From Enterobacterales bacterium (GTDB lineage Bacteria; Pseudomonadota; Gammaproteobacteria; Enterobacterales; Succinivibrionaceae), in NCBI GenBank assembly GCA_900768635.1, contig CAAGDP010000001.1, positions 1 to 6,240 of the forward strand: DNA of 6,240 bases, written 5' to 3'. The first letter of the stretch is position 1; each line of letters starts with the position of its first letter. Below the pieces are notes generated by a model. It saw only the letters and a list, made by a program, of their open reading frames with translations. It was not told the origin of the DNA and did no database searches. Positions 1 through 5,933 of the stretch are shown here, in pieces. The position numbers and the translations under genes were made by a program.

Positions 1-8
1 CTCTCAAA

Positions 9-27
9 AAAAGCCACATGGACTTTT
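9..27. terminator. Small terminator-like hairpin
   Basis: AAAAG and CC (9-15) pair with GG and CTTTT (20-27) around an ACAT loop, with A22 bulged. Read on the minus strand the stem runs into seven consecutive T, like an intrinsic terminator; on the plus strand only four T follow. No gene in view obviously uses it. It may end an upstream plus-strand gene or a convergent one, and could also be chance in AT-rich DNA. Confidence 0.25.
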
Positions 28-83
28 GATGACTACCATTCTTAAGTATAGACGATTAGATCGGCGTTTCATATAGCCGTTGT

Positions 84-117
84 GAGGGACTAGAAATGTC
101 CTTCATATTGTTTTTTT
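84..117 (+). terminator. Possible intrinsic terminator of an upstream gene
   Basis: GAGGGAC (84-90) and GTCCTTC (98-104) form a 7-bp stem with one G-T wobble and a 7-nt loop. Six bases later comes a run of seven T (111-117). The spacing to the T run is longer than ideal, so the call is tentative. A smaller hairpin, CGGC (62-65) with GCCG (76-79), lies just upstream. If real, it insulates dksA from a gene left of the window. Confidence 0.35.
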
Positions 118-336
118 GGCTCTTTCTAAATATTTGTATTTTAATAATCTCTTACCCGGAAATTCGCAACAGTAACTGGTTATTTTTTAATCGTTTTTTT
201 ACAAATTCAGCAAAAAACTGCTTTAAAATTATGCAATTACGCAATCAAAACCTTAAATAGTGAATTATATTAAAGATTTTATATTTAAATTATGGATAAT
301 AGCGGCTTGAACCGAAAAATCCATGCCCGTTTCCTG

Positions 337-364
337 TTGCAGACTGTTGCACTGGGAGTATAGT
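337..364 (+). promoter_or_regulatory. Candidate upstream sigma70 promoter of dksA
   Basis: TTGCAG (337-342) and TATAGT (359-364) are separated by 16 bp. It overlaps the better candidate at 347-376 and is shifted by about one helical turn, because the octamer CTGTTGCA is repeated at 334-341 and 344-351. Transcription from here would start about 12 nt upstream of that from the second promoter. Confidence 0.35.
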
Positions 365-376
365 AAAATCTATAAT
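347..376 (+). promoter_or_regulatory. Candidate main sigma70 promoter of dksA
   Basis: TTGCAC (347-352, four of six consensus bases) and a perfect TATAAT (371-376) are separated by 18 bp. Transcription would begin near 383, giving a leader of roughly 80 nt before the dksA start at 466. This is the best promoter I see in the window. No start site is known; the call rests on the two hexamers, their spacing and the position ahead of dksA. Confidence 0.5.
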
Positions 377-404
377 CTCAGTTCCCAGATCCTGCAATCT
401 GGCG

Positions 405-439
405 CTGGCAGCATTAGCCGGTCCACATGCTGTGGATCC
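405..439 (+). promoter_or_regulatory. Structured 5' leader of dksA (two overlapping stem-loops)
   Basis: CTGGC (405-409) can pair with GCCGG (417-421) around a 7-nt loop. GGTCCACA (420-427) can pair with TGTGGATCC (431-439) around TGC with T437 bulged. The two stems share bases 420-421, so they compete at their junction. The second ends 12 nt before the ribosome binding site GGAGGG (452-457). There is no T run after it, so it looks like a leader structure rather than a terminator. Any regulatory role is inference. Confidence 0.4.
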
Positions 440-465
440 TTTCTAAAAACCGGAGGGTATTATTT

Positions 466-903
466 ATGGCGGATAAAGCACCTAAAAAACCATCATCTCT
501 CATTGCAGGTATTCAGCCTTATCAGGTTCAGCCTGATGAAGAATACATGAATGACAATCAGCGTGAACACTTCAGACAAATTCTTACAGCCTGGCGTAAC
601 CAGCTTCGTGAAGCTGTGGATAACACTGTAGATCACATGAAAAATGAAGCTGCGAATTTCCCGGATGAAGTTGACAGAGCTTCCCAGGAAGAAGAATTCG
701 CACTGGAACTGCGCACCAGAGATCGGGAGCGCAAACTTATCCGGAAGATTGAAAAAACACTTTCCAATATCGATTCTGATGATTTTGGATACTGCGCCAA
801 CTGTGGTTCCGAAATCGGTATTCGCCGTTTGGAAGCACGTCCAACAGCAGATCTTTGTGTAGATTGTAAAGAACTGGCTGAAATTAAAGAAAAGCAGCAG
901 TAA
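466..903 (+). CDS. dksA: RNA polymerase-binding transcription factor DksA
   Basis: DksA binds in the secondary channel of RNA polymerase and, with ppGpp, reprograms promoters in the stringent response. The 145-residue product is close to the 151 residues of E. coli DksA and aligns throughout after a divergent, shorter N-terminus. The central coiled coil covers roughly residues 30-105; its tip (residues 65-72, FPDEVDRA) keeps both functionally important aspartates as D67 and D70. The C-terminal zinc finger has C110, C113, C131 and C134, so it is the four-cysteine form rather than a cysteine-poor paralogue. I chose ATG 466 because GGAGGG lies 8 nt upstream and it gives the family N-terminus; the upstream in-frame ATG at 427 falls inside a leader hairpin and adds 13 unrelated residues. 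It is transcribed from 337-376 and ends at the terminator at 929-971. Confidence 0.97.
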   Translation: MADKAPKKPSSLIAGIQPYQVQPDEEYMNDNQREHFRQILTAWRNQLREAVDNTVDHMKNEAANFPDEVDRASQEEEFALELRTRDRERKLIRKIEKTLSNIDSDDFGYCANCGSEIGIRRLEARPTADLCVDCKELAEIKEKQQ

Positions 904-928
904 TTACTCCGCACAGCATCAGTTTCCT

Positions 929-971
929 GAAGGGCGGTACTCCGGACCACCCTTCTGTTCTCTGTCTTTTT
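929..971 (+). terminator. Intrinsic terminator between dksA and gluQ
   Basis: GAAGGGCGGT (929-938) pairs with ACCACCCTTC (946-955) with a single C-A mismatch and a 7-nt loop, followed by a T-rich tract ending in five T (967-971). It lies 25 nt after the dksA stop. A terminator at this junction is also known from Shigella/E. coli, where it limits read-through from dksA into gluQ, so the same arrangement probably sets low GluQ expression here. Confidence 0.8.
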
Positions 972-1010
972 AGTTGTTGTTTGTTGTTTTCAACTGAATA
1001 CCATTCCCTG

Positions 1011-1034
1011 CCGTCTTTACGGATCTGGCAATCC
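1011..1034 (+). promoter_or_regulatory. Small stem-loops ahead of gluQ
   Basis: CCGT-CTTT-ACGG (1011-1022) and GGAT-CTGGCA-ATCC (1021-1034) are two short hairpins sharing two bases. They sit between the dksA terminator and the gluQ ribosome binding site at 1060-1066. They are too weak to call a terminator. I see no convincing gluQ promoter in 972-1072, so gluQ may depend on read-through. Confidence 0.25.
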
Positions 1035-1072
1035 GGGATCTGTTTTCAATTATGCAAGCAGGAGGTCTTCCT

Positions 1073-1951
1073 GTGTACGTAGGCAGATTTGCACCTACCC
1101 CGTCCGGCAACCTGCATCTGGGCTCTTTAACCACTGCTGTTGGAAGTTATCTCCGGGCAAAATCTCTTCAGGGAAAATGGTTGTTGCGCATTGAAGATCT
1201 GGATCAGCCCCGCTGTCCGGCAGGTGCATCTGACAACATTCTGCGAACACTGGAAAAGTATCATCTTCATTACGACGGGACTGTCCTTTACCAAAGTCAG
1301 AACATCCCTCGTTATGAGGAAATTATTGCCCGGTTGCAGCAACAGGGTTTTTCATATTACTGTAACTGCAGCCGTCATCGCCTTCAGGAAATCGGTGGCA
1401 TTTACGATGGAAAATGCGGCTTCCTGCCTGAAAAAACTCCTCTCACAAAAGAAAAATATGCCATTCGCTTCAGAAACCCCGGAATAATCACCAGTTTTAA
1501 GGATATACTTCTGGGTGAGCTTACTCCTGATCTCTCCCGATCCGGAGAAGACTTCATACTAAAAAGACGAGATGGGATTATTGCCTACAATCTGGCTGTG
1601 GTTGTGGACGATTATGATACCGGAGTTACCGAGGTGGTAAGAGGGTCAGATCTAATCGATACCACAGCAGCTCAGCTTAATCTTGCCTCTGTTCTGAACT
1701 TCAGATTTCCCGATTATCTGCATCTGCCGCTCATCCTGCAAAAACCGGGGATTAAGTATTCCAAACAGAACCATGCCCGAAGGATTGATGATCATGATAT
1801 TCCCCGCAACTGTGCATTAGCTCTGGAATGCCTCGGTCTGGATGAACCCCAGGAACTGAGGAGGGAAGATCCGGGAACACAGTTACAGTGGGCCGTTTCA
1901 AAATTCCAAACCCGCCTTATTCCCAAGAAGGATATTATTGTCACCTACTGA
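1073..1951 (+). CDS. gluQ: Glutamyl-queuosine tRNA(Asp) synthetase
   Basis: GluQ (GluQRS, YadB) is a truncated glutamyl-tRNA synthetase-like enzyme. It activates glutamate without tRNA and attaches it to queuosine at the wobble position of tRNA-Asp. The product is 292 residues, near the family length, with only the catalytic Rossmann region and no anticodon-binding domain. Visible motifs: GRFAPTPSGNLHLGS (residues 4-18, HIGH-type signature), RIEDLDQPR (39-47), zinc ligands C97, C99, Y111 and C115, FILKRRDG (161-168), AYNLAVVVDD (171-180) and KYSKQ (228-232, KMSKS-type). I prefer GTG 1073: AGGAGG (1060-1065) lies 7 nt upstream and translation begins right at the conserved segment. The in-frame ATG at 1052 would put that ribosome binding site inside the gene. 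Function requires queuosine-modified tRNA-Asp in the host. It follows the dksA terminator and precedes pcnB, the usual gammaproteobacterial order. Confidence 0.94.
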   Translation: MYVGRFAPTPSGNLHLGSLTTAVGSYLRAKSLQGKWLLRIEDLDQPRCPAGASDNILRTLEKYHLHYDGTVLYQSQNIPRYEEIIARLQQQGFSYYCNCSRHRLQEIGGIYDGKCGFLPEKTPLTKEKYAIRFRNPGIITSFKDILLGELTPDLSRSGEDFILKRRDGIIAYNLAVVVDDYDTGVTEVVRGSDLIDTTAAQLNLASVLNFRFPDYLHLPLILQKPGIKYSKQNHARRIDDHDIPRNCALALECLGLDEPQELRREDPGTQLQWAVSKFQTRLIPKKDIIVTY

Positions 1952-2084
1952 AAATCCCTAGAAAGTCTGAAGCAACAATTCCCGGAGATCCTTATTTGCC
2001 AAAATTACACAATAAATCAAAACTGTGTTAAGATCACAAAAATTGTTATAAGAACAGACCATAAGAAGATTTTTTGTAAACCAC

Positions 2085-3461
2085 ATGTCCACGAAAACCT
2101 CAGAAGAAATCATTTCTTCACCAAATCACCCTCTGTCGCCGGCTATGATCAGCGACAATGCAAAAACAGTAACCAGCACTCTGAAAAGAGCAGGATTTGA
2201 AGCCTACGTTGTCGGGGGTTCCATCCGCGACGGTTTTCTGGGAAAACAGCCTAAGGATTTTGATGTTACTACTAATGCAACACCTGAAGAAGTAAAGGCG
2301 TTATTCTCCAGAAATGCCCGGATTATCGGCAAACGATTCAGAATTGTACATGTAACCTTCGGCTACCAGAGTCAGAAACAGGAAATAATTGAAGTTGCCA
2401 CTTTCCGATCTGCAGCTGACAAAAATGAAGATTCACCTCAGGAAGAAAAACAGACTGCCGTGGATAACAGAATCATCAGCGGAACGCAGCTGAAGAATAC
2501 CCATGGCATGCTGATACGGGACAACGTATACGGAAATCTGCAGGATGATGCACTGCGCCGGGACTTCACTATTAATGCCCTGTATTATGATGTGGAAAAA
2601 AATGAAATCCATGATTTTCACCATGGTATACAGGATCTGAACGCAGGTCTGATAGATATCATCGGCGAACCTCAGATCAGGTATCAGGAGGATCCGGTAC
2701 GGATCCTGCGGGCTCTGCGCTTTGCCGCCAAACTTAATATGAAGATAACACCTCGTACAGCAGATCCTATTTACAAAATGGGTCATCTGCTCAGAGATGT
2801 TTCCAATGCCCGTATGTATGATGAAATGATCAAAATGCTGCTTATGGGATATGCTCAGACCACCTTTAATCTTATGATGCAGTTTAATCTGATCCGTTAT
2901 ATTTTCCCGACACTGGACAGCATTCTCAACAGCAGCAAAGGTCGTAAATATCATAAATTCATTTCTTTGGTTTTTGACGGTACTGATTCCAGAATAAGAG
3001 ATAACCACAAACCAAATCCAAGATTTCTTTTTGCCTGTCTGTTATGGCCGGTATTGGAAACAGCATTGCTTCGGAAATTCCCGGATCCGGCTCGGGAACC
3101 ATGGGCCAACATTAAGAAAGTCCTGCACCGTTACGGTCACGAGGTACTGGTACAGCAGCATAAACTGACAGCCCCGCCAAGCTTCATTCTTGAAGATATT
3201 AAAAAGATGTGGGAACTCCAGATGCTTATGTATCGCTGTGATGCTCCAACAGCCAGGATCCTGGCAGATTCCAGCTATTTCAAGGCCAGTCTGGATTTTC
3301 TGGAATATCGTGCTTCTTCCGATTCCCGGCTTCAGCCTCTGTTCAGATGGTGGATGGAGCTGGCTAACCGCAACCCTCAGTTACTACAACCGAAGCCTCG
3401 TCACAGTGAAGGTAACATCCGTCCGAAACGGGGCAAAAAATTCGGAGGAAGAGGAAACTGA
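2085..3461 (+). CDS. pcnB: Poly(A) polymerase I
   Basis: PcnB adds 3' adenosine tails to RNAs, promoting degradation and controlling small-RNA and plasmid copy-number RNA turnover. The 458-residue protein belongs to the class II nucleotidyltransferase family shared with CCA-adding enzymes. The order is: VGGSIRD (43-49), catalytic DFD aspartates D58 and D60 in KDFDVTT (57-63), RRDFTINALYY (158-168), EDPVRILRALRFAAKL (202-217), a helical C-terminal region, and a basic tail (about 438-458) rich in K, R and G, as in E. coli PcnB. The KDFDVTTNATP and RFAAKL wording favours PcnB over Cca. An acidic segment at about 109-140 is longer than I recall for E. coli. ATG 2085 has no good ribosome binding site: the nearest purine run (2063-2069) is about 15 nt away. 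The only other in-frame ATG option nearby, at 2145, has none either. Weak initiation is also known for E. coli pcnB, which starts at a non-AUG codon. Confidence 0.95.
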   Translation: MSTKTSEEIISSPNHPLSPAMISDNAKTVTSTLKRAGFEAYVVGGSIRDGFLGKQPKDFDVTTNATPEEVKALFSRNARIIGKRFRIVHVTFGYQSQKQEIIEVATFRSAADKNEDSPQEEKQTAVDNRIISGTQLKNTHGMLIRDNVYGNLQDDALRRDFTINALYYDVEKNEIHDFHHGIQDLNAGLIDIIGEPQIRYQEDPVRILRALRFAAKLNMKITPRTADPIYKMGHLLRDVSNARMYDEMIKMLLMGYAQTTFNLMMQFNLIRYIFPTLDSILNSSKGRKYHKFISLVFDGTDSRIRDNHKPNPRFLFACLLWPVLETALLRKFPDPAREPWANIKKVLHRYGHEVLVQQHKLTAPPSFILEDIKKMWELQMLMYRCDAPTARILADSSYFKASLDFLEYRASSDSRLQPLFRWWMELANRNPQLLQPKPRHSEGNIRPKRGKKFGGRGN

Positions 3462-3514
3462 TGGGATGTAGTGTGAGAGAAAATGGTAACAGCATTTATT
3501 GCCCTGGGATCTAA
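3461..3514 (+). other. 17-codon ORF overlapping the pcnB stop and folK start
   Basis: ATG 3461-3463 overlaps the pcnB TGA (3459-3461) and is preceded by GGAGG (3444-3448) and GAGGAA (3451-3456), a stronger ribosome-binding region than folK itself has. Its frame (MGCSVREN...) differs from folK and stops at TAA 3512-3514, beyond the folK ATG at 3483. It could be a coupling ORF that brings ribosomes to folK, or chance. I do not propose a functional peptide. Confidence 0.25.
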
Positions 3515-3989
3515 TCTTGATAATCCCGTCAATCAACTCCGTACTGCCATAGAAGAAATCTCCCGGCTGAAAGGATGTGAATTAAGCGGAATTTCCGGAT
3601 TTTATGAAAATCCTCCTCTTGGTCCCCAGGATCAGCCCCCATTCCTTAACGGCGTCATTAAAATTACTACCAATCTGAGACCACTGGAACTTCTGGATAA
3701 ACTCCAGGAGCTGGAGCAGAAACACCGGAGAGTAAGAAAAATACACTGGGGACCGCGAACTCTGGATTTGGATATAATCCTCTACGGCAATGAAACCATT
3801 TCAAATTCCAGACTCACAGTTCCTCATCCGGAAGTTGCCCGGCGCAGTTTTGTACTTCGTCCGCTTCTGGATATAGAACCGGATTTATCTCTGCCTGACG
3901 GCAGAAAAATCTCTGAATTGTGTGCCGAAACTGACTGTAACGGTCTTAAAAAAATCGATATTTTTGCCGGAGATCCTCACCCGGCTTAA
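3483..3989 (+). CDS. folK: 2-amino-4-hydroxy-6-hydroxymethyldihydropteridine pyrophosphokinase
   Basis: FolK (HPPK) transfers pyrophosphate from ATP to 6-hydroxymethyl-7,8-dihydropterin, the step before dihydropteroate synthase in folate synthesis; it is a cytosolic monomer. The product is 168 residues, near the E. coli enzyme's length. Visible signatures are FIALGSNL (5-12), NPPLGPQDQPPFLNG (43-57), the basic RRVRK loop (82-86), and WGPRTLDLDIILYG (89-102), whose D95 and D97 are the magnesium-binding aspartates. PHPE (114-117) follows. The alignment with E. coli starts at the first residue, supporting ATG 3483, although its own ribosome binding site is poor (GAGAG at 3475-3479 is too close). 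Translation is probably coupled to pcnB, 21 bp upstream. panB begins 12 bp downstream, so the three genes are likely co-transcribed. Confidence 0.96.
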   Translation: MVTAFIALGSNLDNPVNQLRTAIEEISRLKGCELSGISGFYENPPLGPQDQPPFLNGVIKITTNLRPLELLDKLQELEQKHRRVRKIHWGPRTLDLDIILYGNETISNSRLTVPHPEVARRSFVLRPLLDIEPDLSLPDGRKISELCAETDCNGLKKIDIFAGDPHPA

Positions 3990-4001
3990 AAGGAGCGATA
4001 A

Positions 4002-4796
4002 ATGAGCAAGTTTACTGTATCCAGTCTGCAGAAATTCAAAAATGAACATCAGAAATTCGGAACAATTACCGCCTATGATGCGGCTTTTGCCAAAATTTTT
4101 GATGACTGCGGAGTACCTGCAATTCTTATTGGAGACTCCCTGGGAATGGTAATACAGGGTCGAAGCGGAACTATTGGAGTTACCCTGGAGGAAATGGCCT
4201 ACCACACCCGTTGCGTAGCCAGTACTGCCAGAAACAGTTTGATTATTGCCGATATGCCTTTTATGTCATATTACAATGTGGATGAAGCATGTCGCAATGC
4301 GGCCAAACTTATGGAAGCCGGTGCAGCAGTAGTTAAAATGGAAGGAGGAGCCTGGTTATGCCCTGCCATCCGCACTCTGGTGAACAACGGAATTCCCGTA
4401 TGTGCCCATCTGGGGTTGACTCCCCAGTCGGTAAATGTCTTCGGTGGGTTTAAAATACAGGGTCGGAGTGAAGACCAAGCCAGAAGACTCCTGGAAGATG
4501 CTCTTGCTGTACAGGATGCAGGTGCCTGCTCCATGGTACTGGAATGCATACCTGCAAAATTAGCCGGAAATATTACTGAAAAAGTTGCAATTCCAACTAT
4601 CGGCATTGGAGCCGGGAAAGACACCGACGGCCAGATATTAGTTATGCATGATGCTTTTGGATTAACCCCGGGACACACCCCTAAATTTGCCAGAAACTTT
4701 CTTTCCGAAGCCGGAAGCGTTAAAGCTGCGGTTGAACTCTACCTCAGAGAAGTTTCTGAGGGAAAGTTTCCTAATGATGAGCAGTCCTTTCACTGA
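4002..4796 (+). CDS. panB: 3-methyl-2-oxobutanoate hydroxymethyltransferase
   Basis: PanB adds a hydroxymethyl group from 5,10-methylenetetrahydrofolate to alpha-ketoisovalerate to make ketopantoate, the first committed step of pantothenate synthesis. The product is 264 residues, the same length as E. coli PanB, with a TIM-barrel fold. Magnesium ligands are in place: D45 in IGDSLGM, D84 in IADMPFM and E114 in VKMEGG. E181 in LECIP is the expected catalytic glutamate. CAHLGLTPQSVN (134-145), IGIGAGKDTDGQILV (200-214), HDAFG (216-220) and the C-terminal SFH are also typical. AAGGAG (3990-3995) lies 6 nt before ATG 4002, a strong ribosome binding site. It follows folK after 12 bp. In E. coli a fimbrial gene cluster separates folK and panB, so this direct junction is the simpler arrangement. 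Confidence 0.97.
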   Translation: MSKFTVSSLQKFKNEHQKFGTITAYDAAFAKIFDDCGVPAILIGDSLGMVIQGRSGTIGVTLEEMAYHTRCVASTARNSLIIADMPFMSYYNVDEACRNAAKLMEAGAAVVKMEGGAWLCPAIRTLVNNGIPVCAHLGLTPQSVNVFGGFKIQGRSEDQARRLLEDALAVQDAGACSMVLECIPAKLAGNITEKVAIPTIGIGAGKDTDGQILVMHDAFGLTPGHTPKFARNFLSEAGSVKAAVELYLREVSEGKFPNDEQSFH

Positions 4797-4837
4797 AAAT
4801 ACTGCTGTTCATAACCTGATTTGCAAATATCATTATT

Positions 4838-4844
4838 AAGGAGA
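4838..4844 (+). promoter_or_regulatory. Displaced Shine-Dalgarno sequence before panC
   Basis: AAGGAGA is the only strong ribosome-binding sequence in the panB-panC gap, but it lies 32 nt upstream of ATG 4877, too far for direct use. No ATG, GTG or TTG stands 5-12 nt behind it. An in-frame ATT (4856-4858) lies 12 nt after AAGGAG, and the frame from there into panC is open. A rare ATT start adding seven residues, an RNA fold that closes the distance, or a relic are all possible. Confidence 0.35.
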
Positions 4845-4876
4845 ACTGCCGCAATATTAACGACAGCGTCATAAAA

Positions 4877-5725
4877 ATGGAAGTAATACAAGATATTGAA
4901 AACGTAGTAAAAGCGGTAAACCAACTTAAAGATGCAGGTGAGAAAATTGCCCTGGTTCCAACTATGGGGAACCTTCATGACGGACATATTTCTCTGGTGA
5001 AAGAAGCATTAAAATATGCCCGTAAGGTAGTGGTAAGTATTTTTGTAAATCCTCTGCAGTTCAATAACCAAAATGATTTGCAGACCTATCCCCGTACGCT
5101 CCAGCAGGATCTTGAAAAACTGAAGGAAGCCGGGGTCGCCATTGTTTTTACCCCGACCCCGGAGGTAATGTATCCTCAGGGCTTGGATAATCAAACCTTT
5201 GTGGAAGTTCCGGGAATTTCCAGCCGTCTGGAGGGCGCTCTCCGTCCCGGTCATTTCCGAGGTGTGGCTACAGTAGTAAACAAGCTCTTCAACATCGTCC
5301 GTCCTGATTATGCCATGTTCGGTCAGAAGGATTTCCAGCAGGTAGCTATGCTGCGTCAGATGATTCGGGATCTTTCACTGCAAATTACTCTGGTGGAGGT
5401 TCCTATTGTCCGGGATGAAAAAGGACTGGCCCTTTCATCCCGTAACGGCCTACTTACTGAAGAAAATAAATCACGGGCGCATCTGCTGCACCGGGAAATG
5501 ATGAATCTGTCTGAAAAAATTAGAAACGGGGACCGGGATTTTGCCAAATTGAAGCAGGAGACCTGGAAAAATCTGGATAATTGCGGATTTAAGACCGATG
5601 CGGTAGATATTGTAGATGCAGATACTCTTCTTGATATCTCTCCAAAGACCAGAAAAGCAGTGATCCTCCTGGCAGCCTACCTTGGAACACCGCGACTTAT
5701 CGACAATACCACTGTAGATCTCTGA
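4877..5725 (+). CDS. panC: Pantothenate synthetase (pantoate-beta-alanine ligase)
   Basis: PanC joins pantoate to beta-alanine through a pantoyl-adenylate, giving pantothenate, the coenzyme A precursor. The product is 282 residues, matching the family. Visible motifs: LVPTMGNLHDGH (26-37) with the HIGH-type HDGH, SIFVNPLQF (54-62), YPRT (71-74), EGALRPGHFRGVATVV (119-134), FGQKDFQQ (148-155), VRDEKGLALSSRNG (178-191, KMSKS-like region) and RLIDN (273-277). ATG 4877 matches the E. coli N-terminus, but it lacks a nearby ribosome binding site; AAGGAGA is at 4838-4844. An 80-bp gap separates it from panB, with no terminator visible, so panB and panC are probably one transcript. The beta-alanine-forming gene panD, often linked to panBC, is not in the window. 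Downstream lie about 400 bp of non-coding DNA and a transposon end. Confidence 0.97.
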   Translation: MEVIQDIENVVKAVNQLKDAGEKIALVPTMGNLHDGHISLVKEALKYARKVVVSIFVNPLQFNNQNDLQTYPRTLQQDLEKLKEAGVAIVFTPTPEVMYPQGLDNQTFVEVPGISSRLEGALRPGHFRGVATVVNKLFNIVRPDYAMFGQKDFQQVAMLRQMIRDLSLQITLVEVPIVRDEKGLALSSRNGLLTEENKSRAHLLHREMMNLSEKIRNGDRDFAKLKQETWKNLDNCGFKTDAVDIVDADTLLDISPKTRKAVILLAAYLGTPRLIDNTTVDL

Positions 5726-5760
5726 ATGTCACTTATGTCCGGCAGTTAATGGATTGTTTG

Positions 5761-5820
5761 CTCATTCTGTTGTCAAAAATCATCCATAGTTTTAAGGAAT
5801 ATTTAGGATAACAGAATGAG
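5761..5820. repeat. 11-bp perfect inverted repeat downstream of panC
   Basis: CTCATTCTGTT (5761-5771) is exactly complementary to AACAGAATGAG (5810-5820), with 38 bp between. The spacing is too long for an ordinary terminator hairpin and no T run follows. The right arm includes the ATG of the small ORF at 5816. It could be termini of a tiny remnant, a protein-binding site or a long-loop RNA stem. Confidence 0.45.
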
Positions 5821-5866
5821 AGCAGGTAGTACTGAAAAAACAACCACAACTAGCTGCTACTCATAA
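5816..5866 (+). other. 16-codon threonine-rich small ORF
   Basis: ATG 5816 is preceded by AGGA (5805-5808) at 7 nt. It encodes MRAGSTEKTTTTSCYS, with four consecutive threonine codons (ACA ACC ACA ACT). The threonine run recalls an attenuation leader peptide, but no terminator/antiterminator pair or threonine gene follows in the window. I regard it as an unproven ORF that could easily be chance. Confidence 0.2.
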
Positions 5867-5910
5867 TCAGGATCATCTGGTGGCGATGAAAAAAGTTACT
5901 ATTCACACTC

Positions 5911-5933
5911 CATGCTATTTGAAAAATAGCATG
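5911..5933. repeat. Perfect 10-bp palindromic hairpin
   Basis: CATGCTATTT (5911-5920) and AAATAGCATG (5924-5933) pair perfectly around a GAA loop; CACTC (5906-5910) and GAGTG (5939-5943) can extend it after a 5-nt one-sided bulge. There is no T tract on either side, so it is not a standard terminator. It could act as an RNA 3'-end stabiliser for the panBC transcript or be a repetitive extragenic element. Confidence 0.5.

Larger units (their letters stand above)
1..335. other. Gene-free AT-rich region upstream of dksA
   Basis: I find no credible gene here. Plus-strand frame 2 is open from base 2 to a TAG at 74-76 and frame 1 from base 1 to a TAA at 43-45, so the tail of an upstream gene could be present, but neither tail resembles SfsA, the usual neighbour of dksA in enterobacteria, or anything else I recognise. 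The stretch from about 110 to 300 is very AT-rich with several A and T runs, as often seen upstream of strongly expressed genes. Two hairpins (9-27 and 84-104) are listed separately. Confidence 0.6.

Noticed and set aside
427..465. Upstream ATG giving a longer DksA
   Set aside because: It lies inside a leader hairpin, has no ribosome binding site, and the added residues have no counterpart in DksA; ATG 466 has GGAGGG at 8 nt.
1052..1072. Upstream ATG for gluQ
   Set aside because: AGGAGG at 1060-1065 would lie inside the gene; GTG 1073 fits both that site and the family N-terminus.
2024..2038. TGTG...CACA palindrome before pcnB as a CRP/FNR-type site
   Set aside because: The half-sites are separated by 7 bp rather than the 8 bp needed for CRP, and only four bases per arm match.
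2433..3008. 191-codon minus-strand open frame
   Set aside because: It lies wholly inside pcnB, whose frame carries all family motifs; the antisense translation resembles nothing and has no ribosome binding support.
4271..4678. 135-codon minus-strand open frame in panB
   Set aside because: Shadow of the conserved panB coding sequence; no independent start signal or recognisable motif.
5911..5933. Perfect hairpin as the panC terminator
   Set aside because: No T tract follows on either strand and it is almost 190 bp past the panC stop.
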